From contig JAKZAN010000001.1 in assembly GCA_023053545.1 (NCBI GenBank), forward strand, positions 1,942,565 to 2,006,564: a DNA stretch of 64,000 bases. The letters are read 5' to 3'. Shown piece by piece: positions 54,039 through 64,000 of this stretch. Position numbers and translations under genes: made by a program. The notes beneath the pieces were generated by a model. It was not told the DNA's origin, ran no database searches, and saw nothing but the letters and a program-made list of their open reading frames with translations. Origin of the DNA: Lepidurus packardi (Eukaryota; Arthropoda; Branchiopoda; Notostraca; Triopsidae). The number at the start of each line of letters is the position of its first letter. Within the stretch, counting starts at the first letter, position 1.

Positions 54039-57000
54039 TCAGGCGAAACCGTCAGTTGAAAAGGAAGTTGGTAAAAGATCCGAAGAAAAAAATAAAACCG
54101 AAAAGATGTAGAGCACCCGCCAAGAACCATCTTGTAGTTTTTGGCTCGCGTTTCTTCCCATCTCTTAAAGTCTTAGACAGTTTCAAAACTTACCTCTTAC
54201 CATATGCTTGCACCTACTATTGCGGCTTGTGGACCCTTGTACGAAGCAAAGAAGAGCTTAAGCTTCTGCCTCCATTTTTCCTCAAAAACGTAAAAACCCT
54301 GCTAATTTTGCCAGTCAGTATGCGACCGAAGAAATATTAGCCGTCGAGATATTATTATCTTTTCTCTAGATTTTTATAGAAATACATATCCGTCTTTGTT
54401 AATTAAAACAATTGGTTTTCCTTGCCTAAATAATTAGAAAATTCGTATCTTTTTCCATCGACGAAATAACTTTACATTTAGAGTTATTGCTGTCTGGTTT
54501 CGGGTGTCGCTGAAGCTATGTAAGTACTGGCCGGAAAAAGGTAGAAGCTGGAAAATACTATGAAATGGAGATGGGTCTCTTTTGCTGCTGCTGGTTAAAT
54601 GGTAATCGAGTCTTGGGGTCTAATTAACCCGTCGCCTGTACAGGGTGAAAAGGGGGAAGGGGGATTTCTTCGATAGAAAAGACGGTGGCAGTGGTCTACT
54701 TTTGCACGCGTGGCAGTTTGAGGGTCCTATCCTTGCCTTTCCAGAAGCTTTTCGCCGGGGCGTTCAAAGTCCGTAATTGCTGATCTGTTAGCGAGGTCAT
54801 TAGCTGCCACCGTCGTTACGACTGGAGTTCAACAGAGTTTCCTGCCACCACTTTACTGCCTGAGCCACTTTATGACCTTCTATTACCTATCTTGTCACAA
54901 GCACTATAGAAGCAGCAAGGGCAAAAATCTTTATTAAAGATCAGGTAGAAAATTAAACGAGTTTCTATTTTTCTTCCTGATGTTTATGAAACCACGTGAA
55001 GAGCTTTTTAAGTGGTTTCTATGTATTAGCGAGGATGAAATATGACGTATCTTAGCCATCCACGAAGTATCCACGAATGGAATCAAAATTGTAAGTAGAG
55101 CTTTTAAATAGGGTAAACTATTAAAAAAGTGACGTTTCCATATCAGCTTTGTATACAAACTGAATAGCTTTGATCCGTAACAAAACTATGAAATTGCAAA
55201 TAAAGCAAATAGCGAACCGCAAGAAAGGCTTCTGGCTCTTATTATTGGTAGTGCACGGACATTTAATTCTTTGAGGTGGCTCTATGATACGTTTTTTCAA
55301 AATACAAAGTAATAAGCTAATTTGTGCTCATAGTATAAAGTTATTATTATTATTTGCTACTTGGTTATGGAGTCTTCATTTACAATCATTTTGGTCACAC
55401 ATTGTGTGACAGAAAGTGAAAGACACGCGTAGTAGCGAAAAGTAAAGTTAAAGCATTAGATATTCTTAGTATTTTCGGGTGTTTTAGACGCCATAATAAC
55501 CGATGCTTTATAACTAAAACTAGTTTGCACTCATAGACAGAAATTCAGCTAATGATATTAATGTAGAATGGGTAAAACAGATGTAAAATAATATCGACGT
55601 AGATACCATTAAGTGCTTGTAAAATGCAAGGGCTTGTAAGATTAATTTGTAGAATTACTTAAAATATAATTCAATAATTCAAACACGGGAAATACGAGCC
55701 GTTGAAGTCTGTTCACTTTCCTGCTTAACTGATGCTATACCGTTCTAATAGTCAAACATATAGAAAATATAAACTACTATATTGTAGCATTCTTCCAGTT
55801 GTATTTTTATGTTATTTATTCATTGCTTTTTGGTATTTTGCGAAAAGAAAACTGGACGCAAAGCCATCCTATTTCGTTGGTGATGTAACGGCACCGTTCG
55901 TGTCACCTCTTGGTTGAAAATGTTTTCCCTTTTGCCTGTATTCTTGCTTCTTGGCAAGTTCTTGTGCTGCAACTCCGTGATGGTATCTCCGACCTCTGCC
56001 AGTAGATTTGTGCCTTTTACATCTTTGGAAGGAAAAGCCGAACAAGCCAGATAGTTTATGCCCTATCCTGTGTACTTGACATGAAAGCAAAAGGGCTGAG
56101 AAAGAAATCTGCCGAAAACCGTTTCAAGTGCTAGGAGAAAATACCAGAGGTGAGCAGAAACCATGGAATGGAGCTGGTCCTAAATCCTGCTCCCGTTTTT
56201 GCTCTTTTTACCCTTTTCAATGTTATACCTAAGCGTATTTTACGTGCAAAAGAGCGTTGGCAATAATGAATTCTCGGTAATCAAGTCCTAGGCGTACTGT
56301 GCGCTTACCCCCGTGGAGGCGTGGCAGACTCGCGCAGGCAAGAGCCGAGCCGTATTACACCATGCCTCAAGCCCCTCCCAGCTGGCCCGGCCTGTGTCCG
56401 CGTCCTTTTACGTGTCCTTACGGTTCGCTTTCAGTGTCCGCGTCAGTCGCTAACTTGACGACGTCACGTAACGTGGTGTTGCGGTGCGGGTAGCTCTCCT
56501 GGCAAAACACTTTGGGGGGGAGACTGGCTGTTGGATTATATCGTCTCCCGTTTTGCGGAAGATAATGTGGTGTAGACATTAAAAAGAAAACACAAGCCCT
56601 TTTTGAGAACTTTGTTTCTATAATCGTGTTTTAATTCCCTCCAAGTTTCGATTGTAATTTTCATTTATGGACGATGACACAAAAATTGAGGTTTGTCAGT
56701 GAAGTTTGCAGTAAATCTGCTGTTGCCAACCCCCAAAAGGAGAGCGAAAAGAGAGCACCCGCGGGACCGAAGCTAATGTCCCAGTGTTATTTGTGGTGTC
56801 TCGTTTGCTAGGAAACACCCTGCCATTTTTTTAGCCTGTCCCGACACGTCTTGCACTCTCGTGAGAATAGCAAAAACTTCTTTGACTCGACTCAAGATCC
56901 CAAAAATCTCTCCAAAATCACCTAAATAAGCCCTACAAAACACACACCCAAAAGGCCATGCCCATGATCTGGTTCGGAAACTAAAATGACCATGGTGAGT

Positions 57001-57151
57001 GTGAGTGTTTTACTATTTTTCAAGTTCATTTTTCGTATTGCTGCCCAACATTACATTTCTTATATTGTTCGTGTCTGTTTTTGGGTCGTCCTACGCTATG
57101 GAGGAGAAAAAAAACAGATAGCCAAGGCAGAGAAAGAGAGAGAGAGAGGAG

Positions 57152-57159
57152 TGACGTCA
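57152..57159. promoter_or_regulatory. Palindromic CRE TGACGTCA
   Basis: Within AGTGACGTCACT, a 12-bp palindrome following a GA-rich tract. Confidence 0.45.
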
Positions 57160-58035
57160 CTAGGATAAACGCTTTAAATTCAGTGTTTTTAAATGTCACC
57201 AAAAATTGTTTAAGGCGAGCTATAACATTCTATTCAGTTTAACGCGGGATAAAATAGTTGCACGCTCGCCGAGTCTGACACTGTGGAGAAATTATCACGA
57301 GAAGCCCCACGTGACTGGCAGCACATTACAAAACAACGCAAATAAGTCGCAGTATCAATCTTTTTATAGCAGGAAAAGAGAAAAAAGTTGTAGAGCTACG
57401 AAAAACATAAAAAAGGAAGGTGTTTATAGCTGTTTTTGCGTGTCGTGATTGCAACTAAAATTGCCCATTAAACCTGTTAATTTACCTAAAACTCTCAAAA
57501 TTTAAGCGCGAATTCTCTTAAGATTTGGCATGTTGGCATAATTTTTAGCTAATGTGTAGCGACTTTAAGCTAGGTTTAGAATTTCTTTTGGACCATTTGG
57601 ACAACGTAGCTAATTTCTTAACTCGTTTATGTGAATTTTGTTTACATGGTTTTAAACTTGGAATGTGCGGTATTAAGACTTGGGATCCTCAAAAAACAGC
57701 ATTACCAATGTAATTTAGGCATGTAGAATTATTTTCTTAATTAATGTAAGTTGAGGTTGTAGAGTTATTGGTCCTGTTCAATGTCGAACGAAAATGTGTG
57801 AGTCCAAAGGGGGCGTCTCTTTAGCCGAGAGTTGCGAACTTGGCTGGGGTATCGTTTGACTGAACCTTCTCCGAGAGTTTTACGTGATTTATTTTAATGA
57901 GCTACGTCTCACGCACACTGCATTGTCCAAGGAGTCCCTTAAGAAGTATTCGGACCGATTCCGGTTTTACAAGAGTACAGATTACGGCATTAGGAGAGCT
58001 AACACGCCAATGAAGTAACGCTGGTTTTTCTGAAA

Positions 58036-58055
58036 GGGGGAGGGGGGGGGGGGGG
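58036..58055 (+). other. G-quadruplex-prone run (G5-A-G14)
   Basis: Nineteen G in 20 positions on the plus strand; able in principle to fold as a quadruplex and prone to slippage. Confidence 0.85.
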
Positions 58056-58846
58056 TTAGATTGAGAAAGCAAACTGAAATTGTCAGATCTGGAGGAGCCT
58101 CGGTGAACATCTTATAGTGAGCCGAGCAGAATGCGACTCGTATAAGTTTTAAAGAAGACAAGCAGCAAAGCAAAAGCTAGTTTTTTCCAGCTGTAGTCTC
58201 GATAATGCTATGCTCACACGTCTTCCGCGACCTTGGACTGGCAGCAGGCGGAATTGAAAACCGTCAGAAACGCTGAATCCAACTCCCCTTAGTCTCTCTC
58301 TTTTTCCCTCTCATACTCATTCTCATGCTCGCGAGGCTCATATTTACATACACAAGTCCGTATAGTAACCGTAACTTTCAGGATATTCAGTTTTGACTGC
58401 TCATGATACTCAATAGCCCTAATATGCTGTTCTGAATGCCATGTTATGTGGGAATGAGCCTTTTCGGGTTCTTTCCTTATCAAATTCCCATACGAAAAAG
58501 CTTTCAATAAAATGAATGCATTAACGAGTTAATTGTATTAAAAATTATCACCCCGATGTCAAATGCTACAGTTATTTGACGTTCGAAATGGAGGTTGAAT
58601 TTAATGTCAATTTTAATGTAAACTTTCGTTTCTTCAGTTCAGAATGTAAATTCGGAAGGAAGGAAATTTGATTTAAAATTGAATTTATTGAGATTAAAAT
58701 TAAACTTGTGTTTAATTGGAACTCCGTACTTGGAAAGATTGAAAACTTTGTCTTGACACTAGCTCGTTAGGTTATGTTGTAATTCATCAAAGTAGAGCAA
58801 AGGCAAGGGCGTTGGGGCAGGGCGAGAAGGCAAGTTCATACGCGTG

Positions 58847-58854
58847 TGACGTCA
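58847..58854. promoter_or_regulatory. CRE TGACGTCA overlapping an E-box
   Basis: The site reads TGACGTCACGTGAG, so the CRE is followed directly by CACGTG, at the edge of a CpG-rich patch. Confidence 0.5.
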
Positions 58855-60261
58855 CGTGAGCTATATTACATCGCCAGGGCATGCGTTAGGACATTAACTT
58901 CCTGCTCTGGTCCTAGTCCCGTTCCCGATCAGGGCAATAGGCAAAGTAACGAGGGAAATGGGTCTGGCAGCTTTAATCGCTGGGCAACTTTCGGTGTGTC
59001 TGTCTACCCCTCCTCCTCCTCCCCAACCCCCCAAATTATGGCTTCCTTGATTTGTTTTAGCTGGAAATTTGGGGGATTTTTGTTTTCGGAAAGGACGATT
59101 CGAGGGCAATTTTTTTCGGACCAAGAACAGTTATTATTTCGGTATACTGTCTGGGAAAATGGATCCAATGCCTTGAGCCTGTGATAGGAATTTTTCTTTT
59201 GAGGGCGTATTGGTCCAAAAAGAAGTAAAAAGTTGAAGAGAAACAGCTATGGTGGGAATGGGGACTTGAGGCTGTATGAAATATATTAACGTGTAAAAGG
59301 AAAACACAATTCTTAAAACGCGGCAATGGACGGATGGGAGAAATGCGAGGTTCACATTTAGCTTCGTCTATTTTTACCAGTAGCCTACCTGGCGTGCCCG
59401 TCCCAGCTGTTGCAGGGACGCCGACGACGGCCGACGTCGTTCTTGGGTTTGAGGGGCGCCCGCTCTTGGTCCCTTTCTTTCTTTTCGCCCCCTTTTCTGT
59501 TTTTTTTTTTATTTTACGCAACTCTTGGAGATAACAGCTTTTTATTGCTAGCTCGTTTAATTTAATTGGTCGCGTACCGTCCGCTTGTATTGCTCATTTT
59601 CCTGTATTTGTGTGTTCCTTTCGAGGTCTTTTTGTTATTTTTCTTATCTTTTTTTCTTAATAGCACCCGTTCTATAGTCTTTTATAGTGTTTTTATAGTC
59701 TTTTATAGTTATAGATTCTTTATCTCAGTTTAATTTCTTCTATTTTTGGCGGAAATTATTTTCAAGTTTTATCAGATTTAAAGATTTGGGACATTTTTAT
59801 CCGATTTTGAGGTAATGGGGCTTCATTATTTGGAGGAGGAGGGGGGGGAGGGAACGAAAATAGAACATGCTGACGATTCACGATTTTTTTTTTTCTCATC
59901 TCCCTACAGTTCTTTCCTATAATTCTGTCGCCACCCTCTCCATGTAGGCCGTTCAGGTGACAGAGATGAAGAAAAACGGGTGTCGAAGCCGAATACTCTC
60001 ATTTTCCTTTCGTAGGAGTTTTCAGGATTTCCAAAATGATTTTTCTTTGTGGGGGCGATGAGGACAAACACGTTTTGTTTGATTAAAAGTTGTCTCCTCC
60101 TCCAACCCCCTATATGTATAAAAAAAAGAAGATTCTTTGTTCTTAGCGAAGTTTTCCTTTGTGGGGAAATTTCCGACCCCATGAAGTCAATAATACTACT
60201 AGAGAGTGTAACATTCTAGAGTTTTTAATTTAAACTTCAATCGTTCTCCTAATTGGCACTT

Positions 60262-60575
60262 GCAAATAATTTTAATAATAGTATGTTTTAGTAAATTTAA
60301 AGTAATATTATTTTTAGCAAATTTTAAAGTAAAATTAGTAGTAAAATAACAGTACATTTTAAGAATCATAGTCTTTAAAGTCTACATTAAGTACTAATAA
60401 TTAATATATTTTTAAAATGCAAATAATTTTAATAATAGGATGTTTTAGTAAAGTTAAAGTAATATTATTTTTAGTAAATTTAAAGTAAAATTAGTAGTAA
60501 AATAACAGTACATTTTAAGAATCATAGTCTTTAAAGTCAGCATTAAGTACTAATAATTAATATATCTTTAAAATG
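60262..60575. repeat. Tandem duplication of a 157-bp AT-rich unit
   Basis: GCAAATAATTTTAATAATAG begins at 60262 and again at 60419. The two 157-bp copies differ at only a handful of positions, indicating a recent duplication. Confidence 0.9.
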
Positions 60576-61380
60576 CAACTCTTTAGTTAGTGGGTTATTT
60601 ACTGTATTTTATTTTTGTTCCGTCTTCTTGACATGGTTAGTGTTCAGGAATTTTTGTCCAGCAAAGACCTCTGGGAACCATGTTATGCTAACGACGTTGC
60701 TTACACGCTGAATGACTGAACTAAGACGACGTCAGTGTGTGTGATTTATTTGGGGCCCGTTGTTGTGCGTGGGTTTTGGAAGCAAAGGCAAAGGAATCAT
60801 CCGGCGGAGAAGCAAGGACTTTCTATCCCAAAACCCGCCGACATCGATCTCCGTATTCGCCTTGAAAACCTGCTATGCACAGCACCAGGAATTCGCCCAT
60901 GCATGGTATATACTTAATAGTCCATTTTTTTTTGCTTTTGCAGTTACGAGAAAAGAGACCGAGCTCGCTTATTTCGCTTTAAGAGAAGCTTAAAGATAGT
61001 GCATTTAATTTTTCTGTTTCAAGAAGATTTTCGGTTATAAGAAGATTGTTTTGAAGGGATATTGACGTGTTTTTAAAAGCGCTGTTAACTCAGCTTGAAG
61101 GTTTTATAATGCCTCTCATGTTATTACTCATTAGTCTGTCTCCGCTCTATGGATAGAGCTCAAGAAGCTATTGATTTTCAGCTAAAACCTAAACTGTGTT
61201 GTATATGGAGGTAGATCTCATTAGTCCACAGAAAGGGGAAAAGACTGAACATGATTGGACAGTGGGTCCTCCTTGGAAAGTGTTCGCTCCCGAGTTAGAA
61301 AATGGCAAAGTACTTCGAAAACTATGAAAAAGATCGTGAAAATAGATCGCTAATGAGTAAAACTTTCGAGGGCAACAGCC

Positions 61381-61605
61381 ACTAGTCTAGGTTGTTCCAA
61401 GAACGATGAATTTTGTTTCGGTTTTTTGTGAGTAGCCATTCAGGAGTTATGGGGATGCAAACTTTGGGTCCTGACGTCACAGACGTGTCGCGGCATAGAG
61501 TTGCGGCGCTATGTTTCTTTTTAAAATAACTTTATTACTCCTTAACGCACGATTTGAAGCAAAACATCGCTAGAAACTAGATTTTTCGCTTTATTTTAAA
61601 AACTT
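61381..61605 (+). repeat. Dispersed repeat, copy 2 (carries a CRE)
   Basis: Partner of 39339-39675: shared GTAGCCATTCAGGAGTTAT, CTGACGTCACAGACGTGTCG and CTAGAAACTAGAT words in the same order and orientation. The TGACGTCA is at 61472-61479. Confidence 0.7.
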
Positions 61606-62489
61606 CCAGAAGGCCTTGCAGAGCCTAAAAAATAAGACAGAGCCTAAAATCAACGCAAAGCTTGTTTTTAAGTATTATGTATGTGTATGCTTATATAGAT
61701 GATTGGCGGCACACTACCATGCACATAGTATACCCAAATATGTTGTATTTTTTCTTGGTTTTGTTTTTAACAAGGATTTGGGATAAAGACCGCATCCGAG
61801 GCTTGTCCCTCATACTAGACATTTTTACTTTACTCTGCGTCAGAAAGCTAACAGGAAAAGAAAGGCTAGCACGAGAGATACGGAGGTATATATATAAGGC
61901 TTTCTACTCTTATTTTGTTGGGGTGGTAAAAAGGGAGGAGAGCAAGCCATCCGTCTGCCTGCCGCGCTTGTCTTGATGGAGGGTCGTAACTCGGGTCAAG
62001 AAAGGGCAAGCTGGGCCAGGCATTGGGCCTTGATTGGGACCATGAATTCCGGCGCCGTACACTGAGGAAGGCGATGGCCGATAGCTTTCCCGCCTTTTTA
62101 TGCTTCCGCTGTTTTCTTCTTCTTTTTCCCCTTTTCTCCGTTACTTCCTCCGTTTCCCTTCAGTTTGGTCCCCCTTTTTAGCTCTCTTTTGCTAGCTTTA
62201 ATTTTATTTTTCTCCTTTTTCTTGAATCTATATTACCCCTGTTCTCTATACCTTCGATTTCTTCCCTCAGCCACCCAAAAATAAAATGTAAAAAAAAAAA
62301 AACCCCGAAAACTAGCGACATCGCGTAAGTTCGTCTTAATCAAGCTATACAACCCCGTATAAACGATCGTGCCGAGTGCTTCCAAAAGATTTTTGATACC
62401 TTCATCCCCAAGAAAAAAAAGGTGCTATTGATTTTGACTTTCGACTCTCAACTCACTTGGGTTTGTTGTCACTTGTAACCGTCATCCAG

Positions 62490-62608
62490 CGGCACATCCG
62501 TGCTTCCCATCGCCGGAAGCGGACCACAAGGGCGAAGCCTCTGCGACTAGACGCTTGGCGGCTCACAAGGAGGAAGCCGATAAGAATCGTCAGGCCGAAA
62601 AGCAATAA
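62490..62608 (+). CDS. Candidate terminal exon of an unrecognised gene
   Basis: After an acceptor-like CATCCAG (ends 62489) a frame opens with a partial codon, then AHPCFPSPEADHKGEASATR and RLAAHKEEADKNRQAEKQ to a TAA at 62606-62608. The composition (Ala, Glu, Lys, charged helix-like end) and base content differ from the AT-rich flanks. AATAAA at 62684-62689 lies 76 nt later, as for a 3' end. No upstream exon was found and I do not recognise the protein. It may be the last exon of a small gene, a processed fragment, or chance. Confidence 0.3.
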
Positions 62609-62683
62609 GGGGTGACAAAAGACAGACACTTAATTAGCTCCTTGCATAACAAATGCGCATCTCTTATCTACTAAGAGGAGCGA

Positions 62684-62689
62684 AATAAA
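62684..62689 (+). promoter_or_regulatory. Polyadenylation signal AATAAA
   Basis: Follows the candidate terminal exon by 76 nt. Confidence 0.35.
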
Positions 62690-63500
62690 TAATGTAAAGA
62701 ACTGAAACAAACTGTTTCGCGTATATAAAAACGAAATACACTTTTCCAAGATCAGAAGAGGCTTGTATGCTCCCATAGAGCCAGGGAGGAGGATCTTGGA
62801 GTAAAAAAAAAAAAAATAAAGTCCTCAAAGTTATGGATTGCCCCTCCTTTCCCCCACCCCGAAAGTTTTGCGTATTTGCGTTTAGTATGGGAGAATTAGA
62901 AGAATATATAAGGTGGCTGGATCTGGCATTGACATATTAGGCGAGAAACACCCCTTTCGGGCCCTTTATATACGTTTATGCATAAAGAGGGACATCAGAA
63001 TCCATTTTATGCAAAATACCATCAGGACTGAGACTGACCGGGAGAACGAAGAAGTGTCAGCGAGGAAAATGGAGAGGGAAACTGAATAGCAGTCGGTGGG
63101 CGTGGTCGCGGCAGGGAAAGGGCGGAGCACACTTAGGCATGGCTTTTTTTTCATATATTTTGAGAAGCCGTAAATACGTGGAAGACTGAGAGACAGAAAG
63201 AGAGAGAGAGGGAAGTTACTTGGACCACGCCTTCACATCAACCGCATCGCAGTTTAAGCTATAATATTCACGCTTTGACTCTTGACTCGGATCATAATTT
63301 CGGACGTGAGAGTCAACGGCAGGTATTAACGTGGGGGCTGAGTTTGGGGGGAACTGTGTTTATACGCTGGCATGCAAATGACCTTCTGCATCAGTCTGGA
63401 GGATGTCTGTGATTTACTTGCAATTTTATGACGATATATCCGGTATGTTCGATATTTTTTTTCATTTTTCGTTTTTGTGTGTGCCTTCTTTCCCGTGCAG

Positions 63501-63656
63501 GATGAGTTCCATCCATTCATCGAGGCATTGTTGCCTCACGTCAAGTCTTTCTCGTATACCTGGTTCAATCTGCAAGCGGCCAAGCGGAAGTACTTTAAGA
63601 AACATGAAAAGCGGATGTCCTTAGAAGAAGAGCGTCGTTGCAAAGAAGAATTACAG
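63501..63656 (+). CDS. NfI: Nuclear factor I, internal exon of the DNA-binding domain
   Basis: 156 nt between CCCGTGCAG and TTACAG|GTATTT, phase 0 at both ends. It encodes [40 protein letters not shown] and [12 protein letters not shown], the N-terminal part of the NFI (CTF) DNA-binding domain, nearly identical to vertebrate [39 protein letters not shown] (written here split by family memory). NFI dimers bind TTGGC(N5)GCCAA sites as transcription and chromatin factors. The first exon (vertebrate MYSPLCLTQ) must lie upstream, possibly inside the 9-kb spacer, and the rest of the domain lies past 64000. Confidence 0.95.
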
Positions 63657-64000
63657 GTATTTATTTTCTATTATATAATAATTTTTTCCTTCCTGTGTTC
63701 GTTTTCGCGGTAAAATTTTGAATTTTTCTATTTCTTTTCAAAATTATTCTGCGACTGTTTCATGTAATTTAAGGCTCGTGAACATGGCCTACAATTATAA
63801 TTATTCTTAATTATATTAGTAGGATGATATAATTAAATAGCATTATTTTTGGATTGATTTAAAGGAATTGTGTTGACAAAATTTTAAAGTCAAGTGAATA
63901 TCAATTGCCATAAGCAGAAGTGAAGATCTTCACTTTAGCAATCGGAAGCATAAAGTTAGCAAGTAATTACAAATACTCAAGTTGAAGTATGTGCTTTAAT
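63657..64000 (+). other. NFI intron, start
   Basis: AT-rich sequence after the donor GTATTT; no exon is seen before the window ends. Confidence 0.8.

Larger units (their letters stand above)
54039..60261. other. Spacer between HMG-CoA synthase and the next gene
   Basis: About 6.2 kb. AATAAA at 54091-54096 could end the synthase mRNA. CpG-rich patches at 56280-56500, 58800-59000 and 59380-59470 look promoter-like and could serve the Nuclear factor I gene downstream. TGACGTCA occurs at 57152 and 58847, and a G-rich run at 58036-58055. ORFs here lack ATG starts or family matches. Confidence 0.5.
60576..63500. other. Spacer or 5' intron before the NFI exon
   Basis: It contains dispersed repeat copy 2, one candidate orphan exon (62490-62608) with AATAAA behind it, and GA-rich tracts near 63190. 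The first exon of NFI was not identified here. Confidence 0.5.

Noticed and set aside
59057..59521. 154-codon minus-strand gene
   Set aside because: It begins at TTG without an ATG, is low complexity at its start, and overlaps plus-strand open frames in a CpG-rich patch.
63403..63446. ATG at 63403 as the NFI first exon
   Set aside because: Its donor (TCCG|GTATGT) is phase 1, while the NFI exon at 63501 needs phase 0, and the peptide does not resemble the NFI N-terminus.
1..64000. CRISPR array, prophage or bacterial operon
   Set aside because: No spaced direct repeats of that kind; all supported genes are spliced eukaryotic genes.

Overview
The window is nuclear DNA of an arthropod. It has intron-split genes with mostly short introns (about 50-460 bp) and GT-AG junctions, a chitin-binding (CBM14) protein, and polyadenylation signals. 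AT-rich spacers carry MITE-type transposons. A branchiopod crustacean such as Daphnia would fit, but that is a guess from intron size and protein flavour, not a proof.

Layout. 1-674 is the 3' end of a chitin-binding gene (+) that ends in a His-containing tandem repeat. 1593-2434 is ribosomal protein S11 (-), head to head with a low-molecular-weight protein tyrosine phosphatase at 2646-3534 (+); about 210 bp of shared promoter separates them. 3535-11682 has no recognised gene but holds a Harbinger-like MITE. 11683-49664 is one large plus-strand locus, the cAMP-specific phosphodiesterase PDE4/dunce. 51774-54038 is a complete HMG-CoA synthase (+). 54039-63500 is mostly non-coding, with a tandem duplication, a dispersed repeat and one candidate orphan exon. 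63501-63656 is an internal exon of Nuclear factor I (+) whose gene continues past the window.

The main result is the PDE4/dunce locus. Twelve constant exons (UCR1, UCR2, linker, catalytic domain and C-tail; 34565-49664) join in frame. Upstream and among them I find eight candidate alternative first coding exons. Each opens with an ATG and ends in a splice donor, and each donor has the phase required by the exon it would join. Six (11683, 22507, 26820, 30755, 31667, 33149) would join the first UCR1 exon. One (38042) would join the second UCR1 exon and so skip the PKA site. One (44213) would join UCR2 and give a short form. The architecture parallels mammalian long, intermediate and short PDE4 isoforms. 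A palindromic cAMP response element (TGACGTCA) lies 151 bp before the short-form ATG, and this 8-mer seems over-represented in the right half of the window.

The genes are otherwise unrelated housekeeping or signalling genes. Mobile DNA is represented by non-autonomous elements only: a hAT-like MITE, a Harbinger-like MITE, a long foldback MITE, a tandem dimer of a TIR element and a tRNA-like SINE head. I saw no CRISPR array and no autonomous transposase or reverse transcriptase. All exon joins are inferred from splice consensus, phase and protein similarity remembered from the families; no search was run.
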